This document shows positions 1 to 8,015 of a stretch of 64,000 bases of DNA, piece by piece. Position 1 is the stretch's first letter. Each line of letters begins with the position of its first letter. The position numbers were made by a program, and so were the translations under genes. The stretch lies in NCBI GenBank assembly GCA_026707545.1, contig JAPOWR010000005.1, positions 124,001 to 188,000 of the forward strand. Reading direction: 5' to 3'. The notes below the pieces were generated by a model. It was not told the DNA's origin, ran no database searches, and saw only the letters and a list, made by a program, of their open reading frames with translations. This stretch comes from Acidobacteriota bacterium (lineage in GTDB: Bacteria > Acidobacteriota > Thermoanaerobaculia > Multivoradales > Multivoraceae).

Positions 1-212
1 CGGGCGAGGCTCAGCGCCATCAGGTAGTAGGCCGGCTCGTCGGCCTTGAGCGTCGGCGGCTGACCGGGTTTGCCGATCGTCAGGGGGACGGTGAGCAGGA
101 AGCAGCTCAGCGCGGCCAGGGTCACGACCGCGGGCCGGCAGGCGAACAGCCCTTCGCGGCTCCGGAGCAGTGACCGGAGCCGCGCGGTCCACGCTCCGAC
201 TGCTCCGATCAC
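1..212 (-). CDS. Membrane protein, N-terminal fragment, glycosyltransferase 39-like
   Basis: The gene runs off the left edge, so only about 70 N-terminal residues are visible. After a basic stretch (ARLRSLLRSREG) comes one hydrophobic segment (VVTLAALSCFLLTVPLTIG), then a periplasm-facing KADEPAYYLMALSLA. A DE-P-x-Y-Y motif just after the first membrane span is typical of integral-membrane GT39/ArnT/PMT-like glycosyltransferases, where an Asp in this loop is catalytic. The GTG start at 212 overlaps the TGA of the upstream gene (GTGA), indicating translational coupling. Family assignment rests on this short motif only. Confidence 0.55.
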   Translation of the reverse strand, partial: MIGAVGAWTARLRSLLRSREGLFACRPAVVTLAALSCFLLTVPLTIGKPGQPPTLKADEPAYYLMALSLA

Positions 213-1261
213 GGTCGGACCCCGGGCGGCGTCCCGGCCGCGGATCTCCAGCCGCCGGCCTCAGGCCAGTGCGCGCGCAGGAGGCCGGACGAGGGATCGA
301 GGTCAAGAACGGGCGGGGCTTCGGTCGGCACGGCGAACTCCAGGGACAGCCCGGGGCCGCTCGCCGTCCACGTCCGCGTCGCGCCACGGAGGAACAGGAG
401 CGTGTCGCCGTTCCCCGTCCACTCGGGGTAGAGGGAATCCGGCCCCGCCGCCCAGCTCTCGTTTCGCCACTCCCCCTGCGCGAAGCGCGCTGTCCGCACC
501 CGGTAGACGCCGCCGTCGAAACGGCTCCAGGCGAGCGCGGCGCCGTCGGCCGTCGCCAGAACCCGGGGTGTGATGTCGGGCAGCCGGTTGTCCGGTGAGA
601 CCCGGCCTCCGGTCCAGCTTCCGTCCGGCAGCCGCTGCCGCCAGACGAGGTCGTCGTCGCTGCCGTCGAAGGCGGCCCAGACGAGCAGCCAGGAGCCGTC
701 GGCCAGCACGGCCGCGTCCAGCGCGGTTTGAGAACCGGGCCCGGCGCCGATCAGGCGGGTGGCGGGCTGGAAATCTCCGCCCTCATATGGAGCCAGCCAC
801 ACCTCCTGGCCTCGCGGCCGGGTCGCTTCGAGCCAGGCAAGTCCCTGCACGCCTCCGGCTCCGGTGGCCGCCAGCCAGCGCGGGGAGGCGATCTGGATCC
901 CGGCGCGCGGGCGCTCGGGGGGAGAAAGAGCGCGGATCTCGGCGCCGCGGCCGCGGTGAAGCCTCAGACGGGGTCCGTTCCTGTCCACGGCGACACCGGC
1001 TACCGCCCATTCCTGGATGCCGTCCGGGTCCCCGCCGAGCAGCACCAGGTCGTCATAGCGGACCGATGTCCCGGGGGCGGTCGTCGCCGGCAGTTCCACT
1101 GCCTGGTCGGGGCCCAGCCAGAGGATCGGCTGCCCGGCCTCCGTCTGCAGGTGCGCCCAGTTCTGTCCCCGATAGGCGGTCAGCCCGTCGGCGGCGAGAG
1201 CCGGTGGGAACCCCGTGCTCCAGGCAAGGAACGCGAGCGTCAGGCGGAGCGGCCTTCGCAT
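209..1261 (-). CDS. Secreted protein of unknown function, beta-propeller-like repeats
   Basis: This is a 350-residue protein with a Sec signal peptide (MRRPLRLTLAFLAWSTGFPPALAA). The rest is rich in short beta-strand blades such as WLLVWAAFDGSDDDLVWRQ and GAALAWSRFDGGVYRVRTA. Such Trp/Asp-rich blades are seen in sialidase-like or exo-alpha propellers, but no catalytic motif could be identified. The ATG at 1261 is chosen because it begins the signal peptide and lies 7 nt after a TAAGCT -10 box; a longer frame upstream is Arg/Pro-rich and not protein-like. It is coupled by a 4-nt overlap to the downstream membrane glycosyltransferase-like gene and divergent from the SDR gene. Confidence 0.7.
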   Translation of the reverse strand: MRRPLRLTLAFLAWSTGFPPALAADGLTAYRGQNWAHLQTEAGQPILWLGPDQAVELPATTAPGTSVRYDDLVLLGGDPDGIQEWAVAGVAVDRNGPRLRLHRGRGAEIRALSPPERPRAGIQIASPRWLAATGAGGVQGLAWLEATRPRGQEVWLAPYEGGDFQPATRLIGAGPGSQTALDAAVLADGSWLLVWAAFDGSDDDLVWRQRLPDGSWTGGRVSPDNRLPDITPRVLATADGAALAWSRFDGGVYRVRTARFAQGEWRNESWAAGPDSLYPEWTGNGDTLLFLRGATRTWTASGPGLSLEFAVPTEAPPVLDLDPSSGLLRAHWPEAGGWRSAAGTPPGVRP

Positions 1262-1268
1262 CGGTCTC

Positions 1269-1296
1269 AGCTTACCGGGCGGGAGGTCGGTAAGCT
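1269..1296. promoter_or_regulatory. Symmetric divergent leaderless promoter
   Basis: The inverted repeat AGCTTACC-N12-GGTAAGCT supplies a TAAGCT -10 hexamer on each strand. The minus hexamer (1274-1269) ends 7 nt before the ATG at 1261 and the plus hexamer (1291-1296) ends 6 nt before the GTG at 1303. Neither gene has a Shine-Dalgarno. The arrangement predicts two divergent leaderless transcripts; the symmetry could also be an operator. Confidence 0.5.
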
Positions 1297-1302
1297 GCGC
1301 GC

Positions 1303-2046
1303 GTGCCCGGCGGTACAAGCAGGTTTGCCGAGCGGATCGCGGTCGTGGCCGGAGCCACTGGGGCGATCGGCGGCGCGGTGGCCCGCCTGCTGGCGGCTGA
1401 GGGCGCCTCCCTCGTGCTCCTGGGCCGGAACGATGCGCGTCTTCGGGCAACGGCCGCCCAACTCGCGGGTCGCGCGGGGGAGATCCGCACGGTCGCCGGC
1501 GACCTGACCGAAACCGCGGCGGTCGACGCGGCCGGGGTGGAGGCGGAGTCGTTCGGCGGCGGGATCGACCTCCTCGTCCATGCCGCTGGAGCCTTCCGGG
1601 CGGGCCCCTTCGAAACGGCGCCGGCGGGCGACCTGCAGGTCCAGCTCGCGGTCAACGTGCACGCTCCGTACCTCCTGACCCGGCGGTTGCTCCCGGGTCT
1701 CCGGCACAGCCGGGGCCTGGTCGTGTTCGTTAACTCGACGGCGGGACTGGCGGCCGGCGCGGGAAGCGCCGCGTATGCGGCCAGCAAGCACGCATTGAGG
1801 GCTCTGGCGGATTCCCTTCGCGCCGAGGCGAACGCGGACGGCGTCAGGGTGCTGAGCGTCTATCCGGGCCGTACCCGGAGCCGCATGCAGGAGGAGGTCT
1901 GCCGCAGCCTGGGCCAGCGCTACGACGCGGAGCGCTTCCTCGATCCGGGCGACGTGGCGGCGGCGATCGTCGAGGCGGCGGCTCTGCCGCCGTCGGCCGA
2001 GATGGTCGACCTCCGGCTCCGGCCGGCGGCCAAGCCGCGGCTTTAG
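1303..2046 (+). CDS. Short-chain dehydrogenase/reductase (SDR)
   Basis: A 247-residue classical SDR, presumably a soluble NAD(P)-dependent oxidoreductase. Visible motifs are the dinucleotide-binding GATGAIGG near residue 17, the VHAAGAF segment corresponding to NNAG, the catalytic Ser in VNSTAGLAAG near 144, and YAASK (catalytic Tyr/Lys) near 158. Length is normal for the family. The start is GTG, 6 nt behind a TAAGCT box. The stop overlaps the convergent sulfatase-like gene by 4 nt. Substrate cannot be inferred; nothing around it fixes a pathway. Confidence 0.85.
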   Translation: MPGGTSRFAERIAVVAGATGAIGGAVARLLAAEGASLVLLGRNDARLRATAAQLAGRAGEIRTVAGDLTETAAVDAAGVEAESFGGGIDLLVHAAGAFRAGPFETAPAGDLQVQLAVNVHAPYLLTRRLLPGLRHSRGLVVFVNSTAGLAAGAGSAAYAASKHALRALADSLRAEANADGVRVLSVYPGRTRSRMQEEVCRSLGQRYDAERFLDPGDVAAAIVEAAALPPSAEMVDLRLRPAAKPRL

Positions 2047-3512
2047 GGTGCTCGCTCGCGCGGCGACGTCACGACGTACCCCAGCGCCTTCAGGCGCTCC
2101 ATCTCCTCCGGTGTGATCTCCGGTTCACCGCGTTCGGCGAGCAGGGTGGGCCGGTCGACGCCGTTCGCCGCCTGCCAGCGACTCTGCAGGCGGCGCGTGA
2201 AGTCGTCCTCGGCGGGAGCCGGCCGCACGGTGCCGTCGGCGGACCACTCGAACGCCTCGAGTCGCGGCCGGGTGCCGAGTGCGCCCATCAGCGGCGGCGC
2301 TGACTCGAACCGCCGCTCGAGCCGGGCCAGGAGTTCCTCCGGCTCCTCCGCCAGCGGCGCCGACGGTTCGCCGTCGGCGAGCACCAGCATCGCGTCGTAG
2401 TAGCGCTCCTCGGCCGGAGCGAACCGGCTCTCCCACACCAGTTGGCGCCCCTCCTCGACCAGGGAGACCTCGTTCGTGCCGTTGCCCAGATAGAGCTCGG
2501 ACAGCGCTCCGGCATCGCTCGGCGTAAACAGGCTCGGTGGACTGCCGGGCGGCGGCGCCCCTCCCGCGGCCTCGATCAGGGTGGAGAAGAGGCGGTAGTT
2601 GGCGACCACCGGACCCGGGTCGAGCGGCCGCGGCCAGCCGGCCGGCAGCTTGACGATCAGCGGCACCTCGATCAGCACGCGGTGCAGGCTGTTGCCGTGC
2701 AGGACCTGTCCGTTCTCGCCGAACTCCTCGCCGTGGTCGGAGGTCACGGCGATCAGGGCATCGTCCATGTGGCCGCTTTCGCGCAGCGCTTCCAGCATCG
2801 CGCCGACCTGGGCGTCGGCATGGGCCGCGTTGAGCTGGTAGAGCTGCCAGGCGCGCTCCCTCTGGTCGGGATCGAGTGGGATCGCCGGATCGGCGAACCG
2901 CCTCATCTCCAGCGGGCCGATCCGCGCCGGCAGGTCGTCGCGCGGCGCGGACAGGCGGTCGAGATAGGGGGCGTGGAGCCGGTAGGGCGCGTGGGGCGGC
3001 AGCACATGCATCCAGACGAACTGGGGTCCGCCGTCGAGGCCCCGAAGGACCCCGGTCACCCGCTCCATCCGGGAAACCGGGCCGAAGCGTTCGAAACCGC
3101 GAACGTAGCCGTAATCCCTGGTCAGCCAGGGGTTCGACCGGAAGGCGGCGTTGCGGAAGCCGAGGTCGCGAAGGATCTCCGGCAGGGTGGGCAGATCGTC
3201 CGGAAGAGCCGCCCGCGCGCCGTGCCAACCGCCATGCCGCCAGGGTTGCCGTCCGACGAAGAGCGACGCCATGGACGGCACCGTCCAGCTCGAACTGGTG
3301 ATCGCGGTGCCGGCCCAGTCCGCGTCCTCCGCGAGACGGTCGAGGTGGGGCATCAGGCCGGTCCCGACCAGATCGGCGCGCAGCGCGTCGATCGTGATCA
3401 GGACGATCGGCCCGCGATGGGCCGGCGGCGCCTCGGAACAGCCGGCGATGAGCGCTCCGACTGCCAGGGCGCAACCGGCAATGCGGGTCTTCGCGGCGGG
3501 GCGTCGCCTCAT
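2043..3512 (-). CDS. Sulfatase-like lipoprotein (alkaline phosphatase superfamily)
   Basis: A 489-residue lipoprotein with lipobox LIAGC (Cys25), so it should be anchored in the periplasm or outer membrane. Superfamily metal-site segments are visible: ITIDALRAD near 40-47 and VTSDHGEEFGENG near 260. Where true sulfatases have a C/S-x-P-x-R formylglycine site, this protein has W-T-V-P-S-M with Thr77. A catalytic Thr is found in phosphoglycerol/phosphoethanolamine transferases and some phosphohydrolases, so a phospho-transferase or hydrolase role is more likely than sulfate-ester cleavage. ATG at 3512 sits 7 nt after a TAGAGT -10 box. Convergent with the SDR gene. Confidence 0.75.
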   Translation of the reverse strand: MRRRPAAKTRIAGCALAVGALIAGCSEAPPAHRGPIVLITIDALRADLVGTGLMPHLDRLAEDADWAGTAITSSSWTVPSMASLFVGRQPWRHGGWHGARAALPDDLPTLPEILRDLGFRNAAFRSNPWLTRDYGYVRGFERFGPVSRMERVTGVLRGLDGGPQFVWMHVLPPHAPYRLHAPYLDRLSAPRDDLPARIGPLEMRRFADPAIPLDPDQRERAWQLYQLNAAHADAQVGAMLEALRESGHMDDALIAVTSDHGEEFGENGQVLHGNSLHRVLIEVPLIVKLPAGWPRPLDPGPVVANYRLFSTLIEAAGGAPPPGSPPSLFTPSDAGALSELYLGNGTNEVSLVEEGRQLVWESRFAPAEERYYDAMLVLADGEPSAPLAEEPEELLARLERRFESAPPLMGALGTRPRLEAFEWSADGTVRPAPAEDDFTRRLQSRWQAANGVDRPTLLAERGEPEITPEEMERLKALGYVVTSPRERAP

Positions 3513-3530
3513 GCCGGCGACTCTATGGTC

Positions 3531-4922
3531 TTACTGCGGCAGGAGCTCGATGTGGAGGTCCGACCAGACCCAGCCGGGCTGGGCCGGTTCGGTCTCGTGC
3601 TCGCCGCGGAAACCGAAGCCGACCGCGATCCGTTGCCCCGGATGGAAGGGGACGCGGGAAATGTTCGGGCGACCCACCGACCGCATGACCTCGACGCCTC
3701 TCGAATCGGTCAACGTCAGGACGATGCGGCCGCCGTCGGCGTCGAAGTCGAACATCACGTCGTAGGTCTCGCCGGCCTGCATCAGGTGGTGTTTCACCAC
3801 CCGCTGCTTGTTGACGTGGGTGACTCCCCAGTCCGTGCGGTAGAAGACCTGGGCCGGTCCGCCGGGCCCCTTGGCGATGCCGAACCCGAACAGGTCGACG
3901 TGCTTCTCGCGAGCCAGCCAGAACAGGTTCTGGTTCCGCGACGACACCCGGTTCCAGCCGCCGTGATGGACCTTGAAGCGGAAGACCACCCGCTTGTACG
4001 TTCCCGGCGGCGTGTCCAGCCTCGTCTCGAAACTGGGGCGAGCGTTCGTGGCGCGGTGGAACCTGCCCTCGAGGTCGACGCACACCCAGCCGCGCGTGCA
4101 GCCGTCTACTGTCGGAGGTTCGGGTGGCGGTTCCGGCTCCGGCGGCGGATCGTCGTACCCGGGCCGTCGCAGCGCCGATCCGCCGCTCCGGGATGGTTGC
4201 AGCACGGTCAGGCGGTCCGCCTCGTCGTCGGCGACCAGTCCGGCGATGTAGAAGTTGTCAGCGCAGTTGGTGGAGATCGTGTAGTGATCGCCGATTTCGA
4301 TGCCGACCACCTTCAGGACATCGGTGACGTAGGTCAGGGAAAGCGGCAGGTGGTTCAGGATGCGGGACTCGATGGCCCACTTGCCATCGTGGCTGCGCAC
4401 CCTGTGTTCGCAGGTGGTGCTCGTGTGCGACAGGTTGAGGATCGCGTAGTCCGAGCGATCGCGGCTGTCCCGCCGTATCCCGCTCACGAAGGCCCAGGTT
4501 CCGCCGGGGACCATGTTCGTCGAGTCGACGATCGGAACCTGCTCCCGCAGACCGACCCGCTTGCCGCTCTCGTCGGTGGGCATCGTGTAGGCCTGGAAGG
4601 TGAGTTCGCCGCTCGTGACGAGCTCGACCATCGCGGGATCCTCACCCGCCAGATCGCTGTACTGCATCGTCCGACCGGGCTCCACCGACATGGTGATCGC
4701 CGGCTGGGGCCGCGTGGTGCCGTTGGTTCCGGAGACGATCGGCAGAATGTCGAAGCTCTGACTCTCGTCGGTCGGATTGTGGACGCTGAGCAGGACTTGC
4801 TTGGCGTCGTCGTCGTGCGCGATCAGGACGTAGGACGTGTCCTGTGCGGACAGGGCAACCGGCAGGCCGACCACCAGGGCGGCGATTGCGCGTACTGCTG
4901 GACGAACGATCGACTTCATCAT
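3531..4922 (-). CDS. Secreted protein with C-terminal lectin-like domain
   Basis: A 463-residue exported protein of unknown function. The double ATG at 4922/4919 follows a good Shine-Dalgarno (AGGAG, 7 nt before the first ATG) and starts a signal peptide ending VGLPVALSAQ. Residues about 25-250 form a beta-rich domain. A Pro/Glu linker (PPPEPEPPPEPP) follows, then a C-terminal ~190-residue domain with strands such as KRVVFRFKVHHGGWNR and GGRIVLTLTDSRG, resembling concanavalin-A/LamG-type carbohydrate-binding folds. It is leadered, unlike many neighbours, and divergent from the GDSL esterase. The lectin-like call is from appearance only. Confidence 0.65.
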   Translation of the reverse strand: MMKSIVRPAVRAIAALVVGLPVALSAQDTSYVLIAHDDDAKQVLLSVHNPTDESQSFDILPIVSGTNGTTRPQPAITMSVEPGRTMQYSDLAGEDPAMVELVTSGELTFQAYTMPTDESGKRVGLREQVPIVDSTNMVPGGTWAFVSGIRRDSRDRSDYAILNLSHTSTTCEHRVRSHDGKWAIESRILNHLPLSLTYVTDVLKVVGIEIGDHYTISTNCADNFYIAGLVADDEADRLTVLQPSRSGGSALRRPGYDDPPPEPEPPPEPPTVDGCTRGWVCVDLEGRFHRATNARPSFETRLDTPPGTYKRVVFRFKVHHGGWNRVSSRNQNLFWLAREKHVDLFGFGIAKGPGGPAQVFYRTDWGVTHVNKQRVVKHHLMQAGETYDVMFDFDADGGRIVLTLTDSRGVEVMRSVGRPNISRVPFHPGQRIAVGFGFRGEHETEPAQPGWVWSDLHIELLPQ

Positions 4923-5040
4923 CGGATTTCTCCTTTGCCGTGGAGATCGCAATGACACGTAGAAACATGCAGAATAGCAGATAAATGGGCCGAAAGGAAC
5001 CCATCGGAGGGTCGCGTTCGCGCCTGTAACATTCCCGCGC

Positions 5041-6207
5041 TTGACTGGTAACTGCTTCTCCAGGCGCCCTCGAATCGTCCCGCGGCCCGGCGTGCTCGCC
5101 GCCGTGCTGCTTGCTCTGGCCGCGGCCGCGGCCGCGCAGACGCCGAGTCGCTGCAAGGCTTTCGGCGACAGCATCACGGCCGGTGTCGGTGACGATCCGG
5201 GGCGCGCGGAAGCGGGCTACCCGCCCCGTCTCGAAGCTCTGGTGCCCGGCCTGGTGGTCGACAACCGCGGCGTCGGCGCCGAGCGTACGCCGGAAGGTCT
5301 GGCGCGCATCGACGACGTGCTCGCGGAGCCGGGCGACTGCCTGCTGCTGATGGAGGGAACCAACGACATCAGCCGCGACATCTCAGCCGAAACGACCCTG
5401 TTCAACCTGGATCAGATGGCCGCCCGAGCGGCCGCCGCGGATTGGACGGCGTACCACGCCACGCTGATTCCCCGCCTGCCGAATGCCCGTTTCGATCCGA
5501 ACAACGTGCAGAACCAGGACCTGGTGCAGTCCATCCGGCGGCTGGCGGCGATTCGGGGCCGTGGCCTGGTCGATCCGTTCGAGATCTTCAGTACCGAGAG
5601 GAGGCTGTTCCACGCGTACTACTACGCCGGCACGGAGGATCCCGTCGGCCATCCGAACGGCGCCGGCTACGATCTTCTCGCCTCGGCCTTCCGCGACGTG
5701 CTCGAGTCCTCGGACGAGGTTCCGCCGGTACCGACGCGCCTGATCCCCGCCCACGGCGCCGAAGGGGTTTCGGCGGCGAGTGCCGTGGAGGTCGAAGTGA
5801 GGGACTTCGGGAGCGCCATCGACACGGGTTCGGCCTCGCTCCTGGTCGATGGTCTGCCGGCGCCCGCGCCCGGCGTCGGCGACGATGGCCGTTGGCTGCG
5901 CTGGCGTTTCTCGTCGGGGGAGCCGCTTGAGGGCGTGGTGACGCTGTCCCTGCGCGTCGCCGATGCCGAGGGCAACGTGTACGACCGCATGCTGGGCCGT
6001 TTCCTGGTCGAGGGCGCCGTCCGGCCGCCGGGCGATGTCGATCGGGACGGTCGCGTGGACGGCCGCGACCTGGTCTTCCTGGGCCTCGCCTTCGGCGCCG
6101 GCTCGAGGTCGCATCGGTTCGACGCCGATGCCGATCTCGACGGCAGCGGGCAGGTGGACGGCGAGGACCTGGCCATCCTCGCGGCCAACTTCGGCGCCAG
6201 CCTCTGA
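5041..6207 (+). CDS. Secreted SGNH/GDSL esterase with dockerin-like tail
   Basis: A 388-residue exported hydrolase. After a signal peptide (ending AAAAAQ) the SGNH blocks appear in order: FGDSITAG (Ser44), NRGVG, MEGTNDIS (block III Asn) and the Asp/His block in GHPNGAGYD near 205. A beta-domain (about 225-330) follows. The final ~55 residues hold two Ca-binding loops, GDVDRDGRVDGRDL and DADLDGSGQVDGEDL, which is the type I dockerin pattern. Likely substrate is an acylated polysaccharide or lipid ester. The TTG start at 5041 is supported by a TAACAT -10 box 8 nt upstream. No cohesin was seen nearby. Confidence 0.8.
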   Translation: MTGNCFSRRPRIVPRPGVLAAVLLALAAAAAAQTPSRCKAFGDSITAGVGDDPGRAEAGYPPRLEALVPGLVVDNRGVGAERTPEGLARIDDVLAEPGDCLLLMEGTNDISRDISAETTLFNLDQMAARAAAADWTAYHATLIPRLPNARFDPNNVQNQDLVQSIRRLAAIRGRGLVDPFEIFSTERRLFHAYYYAGTEDPVGHPNGAGYDLLASAFRDVLESSDEVPPVPTRLIPAHGAEGVSAASAVEVEVRDFGSAIDTGSASLLVDGLPAPAPGVGDDGRWLRWRFSSGEPLEGVVTLSLRVADAEGNVYDRMLGRFLVEGAVRPPGDVDRDGRVDGRDLVFLGLAFGAGSRSHRFDADADLDGSGQVDGEDLAILAANFGASL

Positions 6208-6222
6208 GTCCGGGTCGCGAAG

Positions 6223-7287
6223 ATGCAGCTCGGCATCCTGGGCCTGCCCAAGGCGGGCAAGACGGCGCTGTTCAATGCGCTGACCGCCTCCCGCAAGGCG
6301 ACGGGGAGGTTCCGGGCGTCGAAGACCGCGAACGTGGGCATCGCGGTGGTAGGGGACCGGCGCCTGGAGAGGCTCCGGGACCTCTACCAGCCCCGGCGCT
6401 TCGTCCCGGCCCAGGTGCGGTTCGTCGACGTCCCCGGTATCGACCGGGGCCGCGGAGAAACGCTGGACCTGGCGGAGCTGCGGATGATGGACGGCCTGGT
6501 CCACGTCGTGCGTGCCTTCGAGGACCCGGAACTCCTGCACCCGTCCGGGGGCGTCGACCCGCGGCGCGACATCGCGGCCATCGACCTGGAGCTGATTCTC
6601 GCGGACTACGACGTCGTGGAGCGGCGCCTGGAGCGCCTCGTTCAGGCCCGGACGAGAGGTCTCACCGACCTGGAGAAGCGCGAGCGCGCCCTGCTGTCGG
6701 ACCGCGTCCTGCCGGCGCTCGAGGCGGAAACGTCGTTGCGACGTCTGGAACTGGACACGGAGGAGGAGAAACGGCTGCGCGGCTACGGCCTGCTCTCACT
6801 GAAACCGATGCTGGTCGTCCTCAACGTCGATGAGGATGTCGCGGCGGTTCCCGCGGCGATCGCCGGGATCGAAGCCCCGCCGGGCACCCGGATTCTCGCC
6901 GTCAGCGCTTGCCTGGAGGAGGAGATCTCCCGCCTCGACGCGGCCGATCAGGGCGACTTTCTGGCCGAGGCCGGCCTTGACCAGCCAAGCGCGATCCGGG
7001 TCGTGCGGGCGGGCTACGAGCTGTTGGGACTGATCTCCTTCTTCACCGTCGGCGACGACGAAGTCCGCGCGTGGACGATCCGCCGGGGCAGCACGGCGCT
7101 CAAGGCCGCGGGCACCGTCCATTCCGACATCGAGCGCGGCTTCATTCGCGCCGAGGTCACCGAGTGGCATGAGCTGGTCGATGCCGGATCGCTCGCGGCC
7201 TGCCGCGAACGGGCGACCCTGCGTCTGGAGGGCAAGGGCTACCGGGTTCGGGACGGCGAGGTGGTCCACTTCCGCTTCAACGTCTAG
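6223..7287 (+). CDS. ychF: YchF/OLA1-family nucleotide-binding GTPase-like protein
   Basis: A 354-residue cytoplasmic P-loop protein. G1 is [13 protein letters not shown]3 is DVPGID, and the base-recognition site reads LNVDE, the NxxE form that makes YchF/OLA1 prefer ATP to GTP. The C-terminus carries the TGS domain ([18 protein letters not shown] to VVHFRFNV). The family associates with ribosomes and stress control. Length matches the family (~360). It lies 15 nt after the GDSL esterase and 8 nt before aat, so probably cotranscribed with aat. Confidence 0.93.
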   Translation: MQLGILGLPKAGKTALFNALTASRKATGRFRASKTANVGIAVVGDRRLERLRDLYQPRRFVPAQVRFVDVPGIDRGRGETLDLAELRMMDGLVHVVRAFEDPELLHPSGGVDPRRDIAAIDLELILADYDVVERRLERLVQARTRGLTDLEKRERALLSDRVLPALEAETSLRRLELDTEEEKRLRGYGLLSLKPMLVVLNVDEDVAAVPAAIAGIEAPPGTRILAVSACLEEEISRLDAADQGDFLAEAGLDQPSAIRVVRAGYELLGLISFFTVGDDEVRAWTIRRGSTALKAAGTVHSDIERGFIRAEVTEWHELVDAGSLAACRERATLRLEGKGYRVRDGEVVHFRFNV

Positions 7288-7295
7288 TCTGCCCG

Positions 7296-8003
7296 GTGAT
7301 GGACCGCAGGGGGCCTTTCTGGCTCGATGATTCGCGCATCGCCTTCCCTTCGCCGCGACTGGCGGATCCGAGCGGTCTGCTCGCGGTGGGCGGAAACCTC
7401 GAGCCGGAACGGCTGCTCGCGGCCTACCGGTCCGGCATCTTCCCCTGGCCGCTCCTGGGGCCGGACGGACCCATGCTGTGGTTCTCTCCCGATCCGCGCC
7501 TGGTGCTGTATCCGTAGCGGTTCAGAACGTCCCGCAGTCTTCGGCGCGAACTGCGGCGCGAGCCGTTCGAGGTGGCGGTCGACACGCGCTTCAGGGAGGT
7601 CATCGTGGCCTGCGCCGAGAACCCGCGTGCCGGGCAGCAGGGCACGTGGATCACGGGGCCCCTGATCGACGCCTTCGAACGTCTCCACCGGCTGGGCCAC
7701 GCCCACTCGGTCGAATGCCTGCAGGGCGGCGAACTGGTGGGTGGCCTCTACGGCGTTTCGATCGGCGGAGCGTTCTTCGGCGAGTCCATGTTCACCCGGC
7801 GCTCGAACTCGTCCAAGATCGCGCTGGTTCGTCTGGTTCGCTGCCTGGAGCAGTGGGGCTACGCGTTCGTGGACTGCCAGCAGGTCACGGAACACATGCT
7901 CCGGTTCGGCGCCGAGGAGATTCCGCGCAGCCGCTTCCTGGACGAACTCGAAGCGGCGCTCCGGCTCCCCGGCCGTCCGGGTTCGTGGCGCTCCGGCTCC
8001 TGA
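7296..8003 (+). pseudogene. aat: Leucyl/phenylalanyl-tRNA-protein transferase interrupted by an in-frame TAG
   Basis: The N-end-rule enzyme Aat moves Leu/Phe from tRNA to N-terminal Lys/Arg of proteins. The frame from 7296 (GTG, next codon ATG) reads [19 protein letters not shown] and GIFPWPL, then [13 protein letters not shown], and stops at TAG 7515-7517. Without any frameshift it continues RFRTSRSLRRELRR, GTWITGPLIDAFERLH, ELVGGLYGV and FFGESMFTR to 8003. In E. coli Aat the residue at the stop position is Glu (WPESLHISRS), so one GAG-to-TAG change explains it. The 235 codons match the family length. Downstream restart would lack the N-terminal third. Recent pseudogene, suppressed amber, or sequencing error. 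Confidence 0.85.
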
Positions 8004-8015
8004 CCGCGGTCAGGA
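7998..8015. terminator. 18-nt perfect palindrome across convergent stop codons
   Basis: TCCTGACCGCGGTCAGGA is self-complementary and contains the TGA stops of both aat (8001-8003) and the convergent regulator gene (8012-8010). A compact bidirectional attenuator or terminator is plausible, though no T-tract follows on either strand. Confidence 0.3.

Noticed and set aside
2442-4955. 837-codon plus-strand open frame opposite the sulfatase-like and lectin-like genes
   Set aside because: Both minus-strand genes have signal peptides, start signals and domain motifs; the plus frame has none.
7501-7580. Stop codon reassignment (TAG as sense) to explain aat
   Set aside because: Other genes here, such as ychF, kdsB and kdsC, end in TAG at the expected place, so TAG is a stop.
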